A stretch of 64,000 bases of DNA, from NCBI GenBank assembly GCA_944324865.1, contig CALUXW010000001.1, positions 186,001 to 250,000 of the forward strand, written 5' to 3'. Under the pieces are notes generated by a model. The model was not told the origin of the DNA. It did no database searches and worked only from the letters and a program-made list of their open reading frames with translations. This document shows positions 24,696 through 34,632 of this stretch, piece by piece. Source of the stretch: Candidatus Gastranaerophilales bacterium. Its GTDB lineage: Bacteria > Cyanobacteriota > Vampirovibrionia > Gastranaerophilales > Gastranaerophilaceae. Within the stretch, counting starts at the first letter, position 1, and each line of letters begins with the position of its first letter. Position numbers and translations under genes: made by a program.

Positions 24696-27600
24696 ATGAT
24701 TTTCAAAAAAATCAATACAAGCCCTAAAATTTTAAAAATTTTAAAAATAGGTTCTATATCATTTTTTGGATTTATATTATTTTTATATCTTTCATTTTTG
24801 CTTATACTGCCAAATGTAATAAATGTAAATAATTTTACGCCGCAAATAAATACGCAAATCGAAAAGCAAACCGGATTTAAATTTTCATTGATTAACCCTA
24901 AGTTTAAAACAACTTGGAGACTCGGTATTAAATTTGCTGCAGACAACGTCTTATTAAAATATCCCGACGATACAGATTTCTTAAACCTTAAACGACCATC
25001 CATAGAAATTAATTTACCAACTTTAATTTTTAAAAAACTGAATTTGGACAAAATATATGTCCAAAATGCAAACGTAAAACTTGTTTTTACAAAAAATAAA
25101 AACTATACAATAGAAGAAAACATAAATAAAATAACTGACGAATTGCAAAAAAATAACAAGGAAAACAAACAAAATAATTTACCAATAGAAATAAAAAACA
25201 TTAATATTGACATACAAAAAGTCGATTTGCTTGTAAAAGACGAAAATATTTCAAAAGACTTTTTATTGGTTGCAAACAATACGAAAGTATCGCTTTCTTC
25301 GCTAAACGGACCATTAAAATTAAATAGCAACGGATATTTAAAAGCGGAAGGAAATAAAGAAAATTTTATAGATTATAACATTAAATTACAAACAAAATTA
25401 CCAAAACAAGAGCAAAAAAATAAAAACGATGTAAAAATTATTGACTTTTTCCCAGATTTTAACCCACTTGCAAATCTGGACACTTACAATTTTCACTCAA
25501 AGATTGACTGCGATTTAAAAATTACTGAGCTTGGAGAAAAATTTAATGCAAAAGGATATTTCAATATCGACGAAATTACTTTAAAAATTAACAAATACAA
25601 CCTGCCCCTCAGCTACATGAAGTCAACTTTTAATAAAAATAATATTAACACTAAATCCAAAATATACATTTCAAAAGATGAGCTTATTAGTGCTAATAAC
25701 ACTATGAATATAAGTAAAAAATCAAATCTTGATCTAAACATTAAAAGCGACAAAATCAGTCTTACTAATGTTCAAAATCTTGTTGTATCAATACTCGAAA
25801 TGTTTGCAATCAAAAATGATGTAAAATCTGCAAGTGTAAAAGGATATTTTAACTGCGATTTTAACTTAAAAAGCGATCTTAAATCAGTTAAATCATCCGG
25901 AAAATTAGAACTGCAAGAAGCAAACGTTAAATATCCAAAAATAGGATTAAACCTAACTCAAATAAAATCCCTGCTTGATTTTAACGGCAATAAAATCTCA
26001 ATTAAAGATACTCAAGCATTTTTAAATGGTTCAAAACTTGCAGTATCAGGAACAATAGACTCAAAGACAAATACTGACATAACCGTCAGCTCTGATCCTG
26101 TAAAAATTTCCGATATTATCAAGCTTGCAAAACAAACAGGAATTTTAAAAGAAAAAGACATAAAAGACTACTCTTTCAACAACGGGATTGCAATAATACT
26201 GTTTGAAATAAGAGGAAATTTTAAAAATTTAGTACCTGTTGCAGATATAAAGCTCAACAACTTGGCAATGCTAATTAAAAGTCTAAGCACATCAATAGCT
26301 ATTGATAAAATCTCTATTGTTGCGCAACCTGATAAAAAAAATGATTTTAGCGCAAAAGCAAATATTCAAAATTTCAAAGCCAACATTAAAAACCCATCAT
26401 TAACAATTAATACAGACAAAAGTATAATAAATGCAAACTCTGAAACACTAACTATTGAACCATTTTTAATAAATTTACAAGGTACAAAAATTAACACTTC
26501 AGGCGAGATAAAAAACTACACAAAAAATCCTGAAATTAAATTTATTTCAAACGGAAATATAAATCCACAAACAATATTGGCTTTTGTACCTGCACAAAAC
26601 AGAAAATATATAACATATCAAGGTCAAATGCCATTTAAACTTGAAATTAGTGGTACATTAAATAACATAAATTTGAAAAGTGATGTAACTTCAAATCCAA
26701 AAAACCACATAAGCATTATTGATATTAAAAACATAAAAGGTCTGGAAAATAATCTTAATGCAGACTTAAACATAAAAAATAACAATATTATTATAAACAC
26801 TATTTCAATTATATCTAAAAATAAAAGTATAGCCGATATTAATGGCAAAATACTTAATATAAACTCAAATATGCCACAGTTTTCTTCTTTTAATATCTTA
26901 ATACCGCAAAAACTTTCACTAACACTACCTGCGCTTGCCATGTTATCATTTGATACAGATGCAAATCTTATCTTGAACTCAACTGTATATAATCCGCAAA
27001 TAAGCGGTAATGCAAATATTTCAAATTTATCTTATCCTGATTTTAAAATAAACCTTGCAAATACTAAACTAGATTTCAAGAAATCTACAATTAATGCACA
27101 AGCACAAGGGCTTAAAATTTCTGATTCCGATTTCAATGGAAATGCCGAAATTTCAAGCAACTTCAGTAAAGTTATAACAATCAATTCACTGGATTTTAAT
27201 TCTAATTACATAAATGCAGACTCATTGTTAAAACTGACAACATCATTACCAAATACACAAACTACAGCAGGTCCGACATTGCCACTAATTATCAAAAATG
27301 GTAATGCAAAGATTACAAAATTAAAATCAGGCACAATAGAATCACAAAATATTTCTTTTAATTTTAATTTATACAACAACTTATTCACACTTTCAAAGAT
27401 AGTTGCAACATTTGCAGATGGAAATATATCTGCTGATGCAACCTATAACATTGCAAACACAAAAGTAACAATAGATGCAGTTGGAAAATCAATAAACGCA
27501 AAAAAAGCAGCATCATGTTTTGCAGGCGGCAGTTCTATAATAATGAGCGGTACAGCAAACGGAATCTCTAAAATTAATTTTAGAGGGAATAATCTTAATC

Positions 27601-28220
27601 AACAAATGAGAACACTAAACGGACAAGTAATTTTTGACATTTCAAATGGTCAATACGGGGAAGCCGCAAGGTTTGAAAGATTTTTACATGCAGGCAATCT
27701 ACTTTCGCAAAGCCTTTTGAATTGGAACATTAACCAAACCATCTCTGCAGTTACAAGTAGAAACACCGGAGAATTTAAAAATATTGAAGGTAAAATATCT
27801 TTATCAAATGGTTGGGCAAATATTACAAGTCTTGAATCATCAGGACCTAATATGAGTTTATATATAACAGGTAAATATAATCTATTGACTGAAAATTCCG
27901 ATATAAAAGTGCTCGGCAGAATTTCATCATCAGTTGTGAGTATTTTAGGACCTCTGGGTTCTTTTTCATTAAATAAAGTTGTAGAAAAACTTCCTGATGC
28001 AGGACTTGCCATTTTAAATACCATTAAAACAATAACACCAACAAACCCATTATTTGCAGACATAAATCAAAGTGATATCTCAAAAATTCCACCATTGAGT
28101 AATGTTTCCAATAATTCTACTTCAAAAGATTTTCAAGTTTTGATTAATGGTCCTCTATCAAAAACAACATCGATAAAATCATTCAAATGGGCTAACCCGC
28201 AGTCAACAGATATAAATTAA
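24696..28220 (+). CDS. AsmA-like giant envelope protein encoded in the motor operon
   Basis: A 1174-residue protein with one N-terminal membrane segment (about 18-42), an AsmA-type N-terminal domain, long beta-strand-rich central part (very Asn/Lys/Ile-rich), and an AsmA_2-like C-terminus: MSGTANGISKINFRGNNLN, VIFDISNGQYGEAARFERF, HAGNLL, TGEFKNIEGK and SDIKVLGRISSSVVSILG. These last segments line up with the same region of the 1513-residue protein. It begins 18 bases after exbD copy 2, so it is almost certainly co-transcribed with the TonB-ExbB-ExbD motor. Likely a periplasm-spanning lipid-handling protein; that role is inference from the family. Its stop overlaps that of the M16 peptidase gene (TTAA). 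Confidence 0.88.
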   Translation: MIFKKINTSPKILKILKIGSISFFGFILFLYLSFLLILPNVINVNNFTPQINTQIEKQTGFKFSLINPKFKTTWRLGIKFAADNVLLKYPDDTDFLNLKRPSIEINLPTLIFKKLNLDKIYVQNANVKLVFTKNKNYTIEENINKITDELQKNNKENKQNNLPIEIKNINIDIQKVDLLVKDENISKDFLLVANNTKVSLSSLNGPLKLNSNGYLKAEGNKENFIDYNIKLQTKLPKQEQKNKNDVKIIDFFPDFNPLANLDTYNFHSKIDCDLKITELGEKFNAKGYFNIDEITLKINKYNLPLSYMKSTFNKNNINTKSKIYISKDELISANNTMNISKKSNLDLNIKSDKISLTNVQNLVVSILEMFAIKNDVKSASVKGYFNCDFNLKSDLKSVKSSGKLELQEANVKYPKIGLNLTQIKSLLDFNGNKISIKDTQAFLNGSKLAVSGTIDSKTNTDITVSSDPVKISDIIKLAKQTGILKEKDIKDYSFNNGIAIILFEIRGNFKNLVPVADIKLNNLAMLIKSLSTSIAIDKISIVAQPDKKNDFSAKANIQNFKANIKNPSLTINTDKSIINANSETLTIEPFLINLQGTKINTSGEIKNYTKNPEIKFISNGNINPQTILAFVPAQNRKYITYQGQMPFKLEISGTLNNINLKSDVTSNPKNHISIIDIKNIKGLENNLNADLNIKNNNIIINTISIISKNKSIADINGKILNINSNMPQFSSFNILIPQKLSLTLPALAMLSFDTDANLILNSTVYNPQISGNANISNLSYPDFKINLANTKLDFKKSTINAQAQGLKISDSDFNGNAEISSNFSKVITINSLDFNSNYINADSLLKLTTSLPNTQTTAGPTLPLIIKNGNAKITKLKSGTIESQNISFNFNLYNNLFTLSKIVATFADGNISADATYNIANTKVTIDAVGKSINAKKAASCFAGGSSIIMSGTANGISKINFRGNNLNQQMRTLNGQVIFDISNGQYGEAARFERFLHAGNLLSQSLLNWNINQTISAVTSRNTGEFKNIEGKISLSNGWANITSLESSGPNMSLYITGKYNLLTENSDIKVLGRISSSVVSILGPLGSFSLNKVVEKLPDAGLAILNTIKTITPTNPLFADINQSDISKIPPLSNVSNNSTSKDFQVLINGPLSKTTSIKSFKWANPQSTDIN

Positions 28221-31093
28221 TCAGCTTGAATAACATCACCCAAAGAATTAATAAAGTCTTGCTGGTTATTAATTGTGTCCGGACTAGCAAGTATAGAAAT
28301 AGTTGGCTTATTTTTAAAAACATGTTTTGCGGCTTTAGATATATCATCGATTGTTATAGAGTCAATTGCCTTTACATATTCATCAATTCTTTTAATTCCG
28401 TACGGCAGAGTCATATTCATTGAAATTAAATCTGTTTCAGATGCAGGCAACTCAGTTTGTTTTGCAATTCTTTGCTTTAGTTGCATTTTTGCAGAATCTA
28501 ATTCTTCCTGGCTAACAGGTTCACTTAGCATTTTTTTAACTTGTACATCAAAACCGTCTAGCGACTTTTGCAAATTATCGTAACTAATTTCATCTTGCGC
28601 CTTATCATCTGTTGTACTCATTATAAACATAGTTAAAATACCAGTATCCTCAAAAGATTGCACCTGAGAAGAGACTCTGTAGGCAAGTTTCTTATTTTCG
28701 CGCAAATCTTGAAATAACCTTGATGCAGGTGAACCACCCAAAATTTCATTTAAAAGCTCAAATTTTACTTCATCTTTAATATTACCCGACATTTTAAAAG
28801 AATAAGTTTTATAAATCTGGGCTTGGTTCAATTCAGCTGTATCAACAATAACTTTTGTTTCCTTATTTGGCTTATAAATACAATTAAATTTTGGGGTAAA
28901 ATCCTTGAATACAACAGGACTTTGCGAAACAAAAGACATGGCAGATGCTTTTAAATCAGGATTTGAATAAAATGGAGCAGTAACTACATAATTGGAAGAA
29001 GATTTATTTATCATATCTTTATAATGTTTTACAACGTCATTCAGATTCATAGACTCCAACCCTTTAAGAATTTCTTTAGCAGAACCAAAGTAATTGGGGT
29101 ACAACTGTACAAGCATATTATCTGATCCATCTTTGTCGATTGATTCAAAATAAGCTTTAATTTTATTTTTTGCTTTTTCAAAATCTTCATTCGAAAAATT
29201 TGGATTATACATAACTTCATTTAATAATGACATTGTTTTACTTAAATCTTTAGACATGCAATTAGCACTGACTAATATTTGAAATCCGTTTGAATCAAAG
29301 TTATACTCAATTCCACTTGACGTTGTATCAATGTCAATTTGTTCCTTTGAACGTAAGGCAGAACCTGTATTTAATAATTCAGTTAAGACATATGGTATTG
29401 CAAGATTTTTAGGCATAGCAGAAATTGCACTTAAACGCCAATTAAGATAACAAACATCAGACTTGTTTGAATTATTAAGCGCAATATGCGCATTATTATT
29501 TAAAGCATATTCACTTACATCAGTAGTGTCTATACTCCTTGAACCGAAAGAAATTTCCCCGGCAGATGCAGCTTTGTTTTTGGGAACAAATTTACTATTT
29601 GAATAGTTATTCAATATTTGTTCATCACTTACACCAGCAGGATGAACTATTGCCATTGAAACCTTATTTAAATCAACATACTTAAGCGCAGCATTCACAA
29701 TGTCTTGTGCAGTAAGGGAATTAATGATATTTTGCATGTTTGAAATATCATTTAAATTACCATCAAGAAATCCGCTTCCAATTGCCTCACAAGTATTTTC
29801 AGCACTTTCAAAACTTATGGCAAGCTGCTTCGTTAAGTTACTTTTAATTGTATTCATTTCGTATTCACTGGGAGGGTTTTTAGTTAAATCTAATATTACA
29901 TCATAAAATGCATCCAGTGCTTTTTGCTCTAATTGAGCTGGTGTATTAATTTGTACAAATAATGCTTGCGGGTCATTATTATTTAAACCTACTTTTTGCA
30001 AACTTAAATAACTATACGAATTTAGCTGAGAAAGAGCTTTTGAAAGTCTTGAAGAAGAATTACCTTCCAGCAAAATATCGAGAGCCTCGAGGGCAATTGT
30101 ATCTCGCGTATTATCAACAGTAGGAGCTGCAAAACCCATTATAATATTTGTAGTATTTGTAATTTGTGATTTTAGATCAATTCTAACAGGCGTGGTTATT
30201 GGTGTAAGCACTTCTTTAGTTACAGTATCTGGGCGAACTTTGGCAGGCTGATTAAATTCTTTTGCTAATGTAGCTATTGCATCTTGCGGGTTAACATCAC
30301 CTACAACAACAGTATACAAGCTATCTGGAGTATAGTGCTTAGACCAATAATCAACAACATCTTCACGCGCTAAATTATTTACTGTATCAATTGAGCCTGC
30401 AACCAGATTTTCTGAAGTAGAATTAATTTGAAATAAATTTCTTACCACTTCATTAGCGGCCTTAGTTGTAACATCATCATTAATCATACTTATTTCAGAA
30501 GTAACTGGACCTTTTTCTTTTTCAAGCATATCTTTATAAAACTTTGGTCTCAATATCATATCAGCATGCATCTGTGCTGCTTTTTTAAAATCGGCATCAC
30601 ACATAATGCCTGATGAAATATAATAATCAGTCTGTGCATAATCAGTTGAGGCATTTGTTGAAGCACCCATTTTAGTAACATCTTTAAAAAACTGGCCCGG
30701 GGCAAGATTCTCGCTTCCGTTAAATAGATTATGTTCAATAAAATGGCTTATACCCCTTATTCTGTCATTTTCATTCATTGACCCTGAATCAACAAATGTC
30801 TTTAGTATAGTAGTGCCTTCACGAGGCAAAATAGCAATTCTTTGACCGCTTTTAAGCATATAAGTATAAATATTTTCACCAAATGGAGTTTTGATAGTTC
30901 CTAAATAAGTATAATCAGAACTTATTTTTGGATTAACAAGTAAAGGATTTATCGGATTTGTCATATACATAGGTACAACCTGGTAAGGCACACCACCTGC
31001 TTGCGGCATTGCGTAATAAACATTTTGAACAACCGGAGGACAGTAAGATGACGTATATGGACTATTATAATTATAATTTATACTTGATAACAT
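28217..31093 (-). CDS. M16-family zinc peptidase (fused two-half type)
   Basis: A 958-residue peptidase of the insulinase/pitrilysin superfamily with two M16 halves in one chain. The N-terminal half has the inverted zinc motif H117-F-I-E-H121 and the downstream ligand Glu200 in VTSEISM; the second half (from about 520) lacks HxxEH and is the usual inactive partner, ending with LAYRVSSQVQSF-type family residues. It lacks an obvious signal peptide and opens with about 55 Tyr/Pro/Asn-rich residues, so its location is uncertain. It faces the AsmA-motor operon with overlapping stops. AGG lies before the ATG. Confidence 0.93.
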   Translation of the reverse strand: MLSSINYNYNSPYTSSYCPPVVQNVYYAMPQAGGVPYQVVPMYMTNPINPLLVNPKISSDYTYLGTIKTPFGENIYTYMLKSGQRIAILPREGTTILKTFVDSGSMNENDRIRGISHFIEHNLFNGSENLAPGQFFKDVTKMGASTNASTDYAQTDYYISSGIMCDADFKKAAQMHADMILRPKFYKDMLEKEKGPVTSEISMINDDVTTKAANEVVRNLFQINSTSENLVAGSIDTVNNLAREDVVDYWSKHYTPDSLYTVVVGDVNPQDAIATLAKEFNQPAKVRPDTVTKEVLTPITTPVRIDLKSQITNTTNIIMGFAAPTVDNTRDTIALEALDILLEGNSSSRLSKALSQLNSYSYLSLQKVGLNNNDPQALFVQINTPAQLEQKALDAFYDVILDLTKNPPSEYEMNTIKSNLTKQLAISFESAENTCEAIGSGFLDGNLNDISNMQNIINSLTAQDIVNAALKYVDLNKVSMAIVHPAGVSDEQILNNYSNSKFVPKNKAASAGEISFGSRSIDTTDVSEYALNNNAHIALNNSNKSDVCYLNWRLSAISAMPKNLAIPYVLTELLNTGSALRSKEQIDIDTTSSGIEYNFDSNGFQILVSANCMSKDLSKTMSLLNEVMYNPNFSNEDFEKAKNKIKAYFESIDKDGSDNMLVQLYPNYFGSAKEILKGLESMNLNDVVKHYKDMINKSSSNYVVTAPFYSNPDLKASAMSFVSQSPVVFKDFTPKFNCIYKPNKETKVIVDTAELNQAQIYKTYSFKMSGNIKDEVKFELLNEILGGSPASRLFQDLRENKKLAYRVSSQVQSFEDTGILTMFIMSTTDDKAQDEISYDNLQKSLDGFDVQVKKMLSEPVSQEELDSAKMQLKQRIAKQTELPASETDLISMNMTLPYGIKRIDEYVKAIDSITIDDISKAAKHVFKNKPTISILASPDTINNQQDFINSLGDVIQAD

Positions 31094-31233
31094 ACAAAAC
31101 CTATGTTTTTATAAAAAACAATAACACAAATTATTTACACAAAATACATATTTAGTTAAATTATTGTTACAATACAAAGTGCAAAAAAAAATTGTTTCAA
31201 GTATTATATTAATAACAAAACGGAGATTTTTCC

Positions 31234-32319
31234 ATGAAACAAAAAAAGCAAATAGGCATAGCAAGAGCATTATCATACTACAACTATTTTCCGTATTACT
31301 GGGGGTTCTTTACTCACTTGGGAATAGAAATAATTTTAAGTAATCCTACAACAAAAAAGACATTGTCAGAAGGCTCATCACTCGTTGTAACAGAAACCTG
31401 TTTGCCTGTTAAAATATTTGTCGGTCATATTGTAGAGCTTGTAAATAAAGGTGTTAAAAAAATTTTTGTTCCTTCAATACAATCCATTGCACCCAAAATA
31501 TATAATTGCTCTAAAATCAGGGGATTGCCAGATTTAATCAGAAATGTTGTAAGAGGTAATTTTGAAATAATAGAAGCAACTTTAGACAAATCCGAAAAAA
31601 ATCTCGGACTATATGAATTTTTAAAACAAGCAGTTAAACCATTTGGTATCACAAATGAAAAACTAATAAAAGAGGCCTCTAGGGCAGGTTTTGTAGTGCA
31701 AAACAACTTTAGAGTTATGATGCAACAAGGTTTAAATTTTGAAGATGCGCTAAAAAACGCAATGGAGGGCAAGGTTGTAATATCTCCAAAACAAGAAGAC
31801 GCTCAAGGAATAATACATGTAGCCCTAGTTGCACATGGATACAATATATATGACAAAAAAGCCTGCATGGACATTTTTAAAAAGCTTAAAAAAATGGGGG
31901 TAGTTGTGCACAGTGCCTACCAACTTACAGATGGACAATTGCAAAGTGGAATCTGTGCACTTGATACAACCCCATATTGGGCAAATCAAATGGAAGTAAC
32001 AGGTTGCGCCGGACATTACTTAAAAAATAATAAAATTGATGGCATAATAACAATTACTGCTTTTGGGTGCGGACCTGACTCCCTAATGATAGAAGACATC
32101 AAAAGAAAGGCTAAAAACTTCTCAAAACCCTTGTTAAACCTTTCAATAGACGAACATACCGGCGAAGCAGGTTTTGTAACAAGACTAGAGGCATTTTGTG
32201 ATATGCTCTTTAGAAACAAGAGAGTAAAATTAGCTAAAAATTTAGACATAGGTACAAACGAACAAACAAAAACATTTGATGAAATAAACAATATCTTGAG
32301 TCTTGGTCAATCAAATTAA
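31234..32319 (+). CDS. Acyl-CoA dehydratase activase-related protein (DUF2229)
   Basis: A 361-residue protein matching the DUF2229/CoA-activase-associated family. It opens with IGIARALSYYNYFPYYWGFF and includes VVTETCLPVKIFVGH (Cys56), NCSKIRGLPD (Cys92), QSGICALDT, TGCAGHYLK and AFGCGPDSLM, a Cys set suited to an iron-sulfur cluster. Relatives are often fused to or next to a BadF/HgdC-type ATPase that activates radical dehydratases. Here it stands alone; no ATPase, dehydratase or CoA-transferase is nearby, so its substrate is unknown. CGGAG ribosome site upstream. Its stop overlaps the DUF1292 gene stop (TTAA). Confidence 0.88.
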   Translation: MKQKKQIGIARALSYYNYFPYYWGFFTHLGIEIILSNPTTKKTLSEGSSLVVTETCLPVKIFVGHIVELVNKGVKKIFVPSIQSIAPKIYNCSKIRGLPDLIRNVVRGNFEIIEATLDKSEKNLGLYEFLKQAVKPFGITNEKLIKEASRAGFVVQNNFRVMMQQGLNFEDALKNAMEGKVVISPKQEDAQGIIHVALVAHGYNIYDKKACMDIFKKLKKMGVVVHSAYQLTDGQLQSGICALDTTPYWANQMEVTGCAGHYLKNNKIDGIITITAFGCGPDSLMIEDIKRKAKNFSKPLLNLSIDEHTGEAGFVTRLEAFCDMLFRNKRVKLAKNLDIGTNEQTKTFDEINNILSLGQSN

Positions 32320-32582
32320 TATCCGCTATCTTCCATTATAGCCTGAGAAACAAGGTCAAATTCGTCATCACTATCTATTACTTCAAAGATATACTCAGAG
32401 TTGTCTTGTTTTAACCTCATCAAGACAATTTCACACTCCTCGTCATCATCAACATTTGTTTCCGCCGGCACTAGAAGCGCATAATCGACATCATTAACAT
32501 TAATAATATCAATTAATTTCAAATCAATTTCTTGGCCGTTTTCATCAATTGTTTTAATTATCTCGAATTCATTGTCTTTCAT
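32316..32582 (-). CDS. DUF1292 family protein
   Basis: A strongly acidic 88-residue protein of the DUF1292 (YrzB) family, with the typical TIDENGQEIDLKLIDI, DYALLVP and EDEFDLVSQAI-like segments. Its function is unknown. It follows ruvX by 2 bases, the same pairing seen in Firmicutes (yrrK-yrzB), which supports a shared role or at least conserved co-expression. Confidence 0.87.
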   Translation of the reverse strand: MKDNEFEIIKTIDENGQEIDLKLIDIINVNDVDYALLVPAETNVDDDEECEIVLMRLKQDNSEYIFEVIDSDDEFDLVSQAIMEDSGY

Positions 32583-32584
32583 TT

Positions 32585-33013
32585 TTATTCCTTTTCTCTA
32601 AGATAGTCTTCTAAAATAATACATGCACTTAAGACATCAACCATTCCCTTGTCTTTAGTATATTTTTTACCTTCACTTTTAAGTAATTCTTCTGCTTCAA
32701 AAGAAGTGAGTCTTTCATCATGATATAAAATTTCATATTCATTCTCAAGGGGTTTTATAAAATTTATACAATTTTTCGCTTGAAAGCCTAAAGAGCCATC
32801 CATATTATAAGGTATACCTACTAAAATTGTTTTTGTATCATATTTTTGACACAAAGTTTTAATTTCTTCAATCGCCTTATGATTACCACTTATCGTATTA
32901 TCTCTTTTTACAACACCAACTTTGGACACAACGATCCTCATTGGGTCACACACAGCAACACCAATTCTTTTGGTACCAATATCAAGAGCAATTATTCTTC
33001 CTTTATAACCCAT
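32585..33013 (-). CDS. ruvX: Putative pre-16S rRNA nuclease / Holliday junction resolvase
   Basis: RuvX/YqgF, an RNase H-fold protein of 142 residues. It shows ALDIGTKRIGVAVCDP at 9-24, GIPYNMDGS, YHDERLTSFEAEELL and a late DVLSACIILEDYL with the last catalytic Asp. The family acts in 16S rRNA 5' end maturation and perhaps junction cleavage. Its start overlaps the upstream 546-residue gene by 22 bases, and it is 2 bases from DUF1292. Confidence 0.94.
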   Translation of the reverse strand: MGYKGRIIALDIGTKRIGVAVCDPMRIVVSKVGVVKRDNTISGNHKAIEEIKTLCQKYDTKTILVGIPYNMDGSLGFQAKNCINFIKPLENEYEILYHDERLTSFEAEELLKSEGKKYTKDKGMVDVLSACIILEDYLREKE

Positions 33014-34632
33014 TTTTCCTCTAAAATAACAGGCATCTTCTTTACAAAGTCAACATCATATCCTATGTTTTGTCTGCGTCTGAAAATTGAACTTTCAGCT
33101 TGCTGCTGTACAGATGCTAAATTAACAAAATGCATGTACAAACTTTTTTGCACCAAAATTAATACTAGTGTCTTAAATATTGTTTGATCAAAAATTGTCG
33201 AATATAAAGCATTAGCAGTAGTATTTAAATTAGCGTTATTTAATATAAAAGATTGAAAACATATTTGTTCTACAAGTCTTTCTTTAAATATCTTATCTTC
33301 CAACAATGAATTAACTAAAGTATTTACCAAATTATCAATTTTATTCATATTTGATATTTTATTTTTTAAAATATTATCAGCCAACTCAAACAATAAAGGA
33401 GAAGTATTGCAATCATAAAACCAACTTGAAAAAATTGAGGAATTAAATATTTCATACAACATTTTTTCACTGACTTTTACTTTTTGCAACCCTGAAACAA
33501 GGTAATTATTAAAATCAAAATCTTTAGATAATTTTATATCATAAGTCAAACGACGCCAACATATAAACTCATAAGGAACACTAACATTATCTTGCCAACC
33601 CCTAGAAGACAATTCATCAAATATAGCTCGACCATCATTTAAATTTATACAAGCATAAAGAGAAGAGTTAAAGAACCTGGACAAAATAATATTAAAATCT
33701 TTATTGCTTATTTCATCAAAACCAAAACATGCAATAGGTCCAATAAATAAGTTAAAAACCGTAAAAAAGGTTTGTATAAATCCACTATCTTTTTTTCTAG
33801 CAAAGACACAAGAAATATTCGAATTGCCATCAGCACAAGAATAGTAAAAATTTAAAGGTTTTGAATTTTTTAAAAAAGAATTAAAAATTTCAGCATCATC
33901 CCTTGTTCCATCAAACCCTAAAAGCAACATCTTTTGATAACACTTATTTGCCATTTTTGCCAAATAAACATCACGACAATTGTCTGCACACCATTTTAAA
34001 GGTTTGAGTGCATAGTATGATTTGGAACTTTCAAGTGCACCCAGGATTTTTTCATTAATATAAACCTTAGGATAAAAATAAGCAAACGGTTCAAGCAAAG
34101 ATGCAAGCTCATCACCCGAATAATCATCAATAATAGAATTTATGAGCATATTTTTATCATCAGCACTTACTGTAAAATAAAAATCAAAAAAATCAATTTG
34201 GACTTCAGGGCTTATTTGTGCACACTGTAAAAATTTTCGTGTCTCAACATCAATTGCATCATCCGGGTTACTAACATGAGCCTTAATAAACTCGTAGTCA
34301 ACTTTTTGCCCTTGTTCTCTTAATATGTTAATAAGGTATAGTTTTTTTGCATCAGATGTATTCAAATCATTTAAAAATTTTAAAATTTCATTTGTCAATA
34401 AATCTGCATCACAAATACTAAATAGCAACAACGTTAAAATATTATCATAAATGCATCCACTTCCGGAAATTTCCTTCAATAATACATTTGCCACAAATTC
34501 ATGATTCTCGATTTCCTTTAGAACATTAATAGCATCACTAACATCGCTATCAGCAGGCAATGATGAATTTTTAAATCTTAAAACAGATTGCAAAACCTGT
34601 GCTCTAATTTGCATTTTAGAGCTTGTACTCAT
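32992..34632 (-). CDS. Unknown 546-residue protein with helical-repeat N-terminus
   Basis: I do not recognise this protein. The first 230 residues are helical with HEAT-like spacing (VLLKEISGSG, LLLFSICDADLL, LYLINIL). The middle (about 250-370) is more mixed, with several Cys and aromatic residues, and the end is helical again. No signal peptide or membrane segment. It overlaps ruvX at its 3' end and the ClpX-type zinc-finger gene at its 5' end (ATGA), so the three are translated together. A role tied to DNA or RNA handling is only a guess from the neighbours. Confidence 0.75.
   Translation of the reverse strand: MSTSSKMQIRAQVLQSVLRFKNSSLPADSDVSDAINVLKEIENHEFVANVLLKEISGSGCIYDNILTLLLFSICDADLLTNEILKFLNDLNTSDAKKLYLINILREQGQKVDYEFIKAHVSNPDDAIDVETRKFLQCAQISPEVQIDFFDFYFTVSADDKNMLINSIIDDYSGDELASLLEPFAYFYPKVYINEKILGALESSKSYYALKPLKWCADNCRDVYLAKMANKCYQKMLLLGFDGTRDDAEIFNSFLKNSKPLNFYYSCADGNSNISCVFARKKDSGFIQTFFTVFNLFIGPIACFGFDEISNKDFNIILSRFFNSSLYACINLNDGRAIFDELSSRGWQDNVSVPYEFICWRRLTYDIKLSKDFDFNNYLVSGLQKVKVSEKMLYEIFNSSIFSSWFYDCNTSPLLFELADNILKNKISNMNKIDNLVNTLVNSLLEDKIFKERLVEQICFQSFILNNANLNTTANALYSTIFDQTIFKTLVLILVQKSLYMHFVNLASVQQQAESSIFRRRQNIGYDVDFVKKMPVILEEKWVIKEE

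Noticed and set aside
27650-28063. 137-codon minus-strand frame inside the 1174-residue AsmA-like gene
   Set aside because: Antisense to the conserved AsmA C-terminus; reads like a shadow of the real frame.
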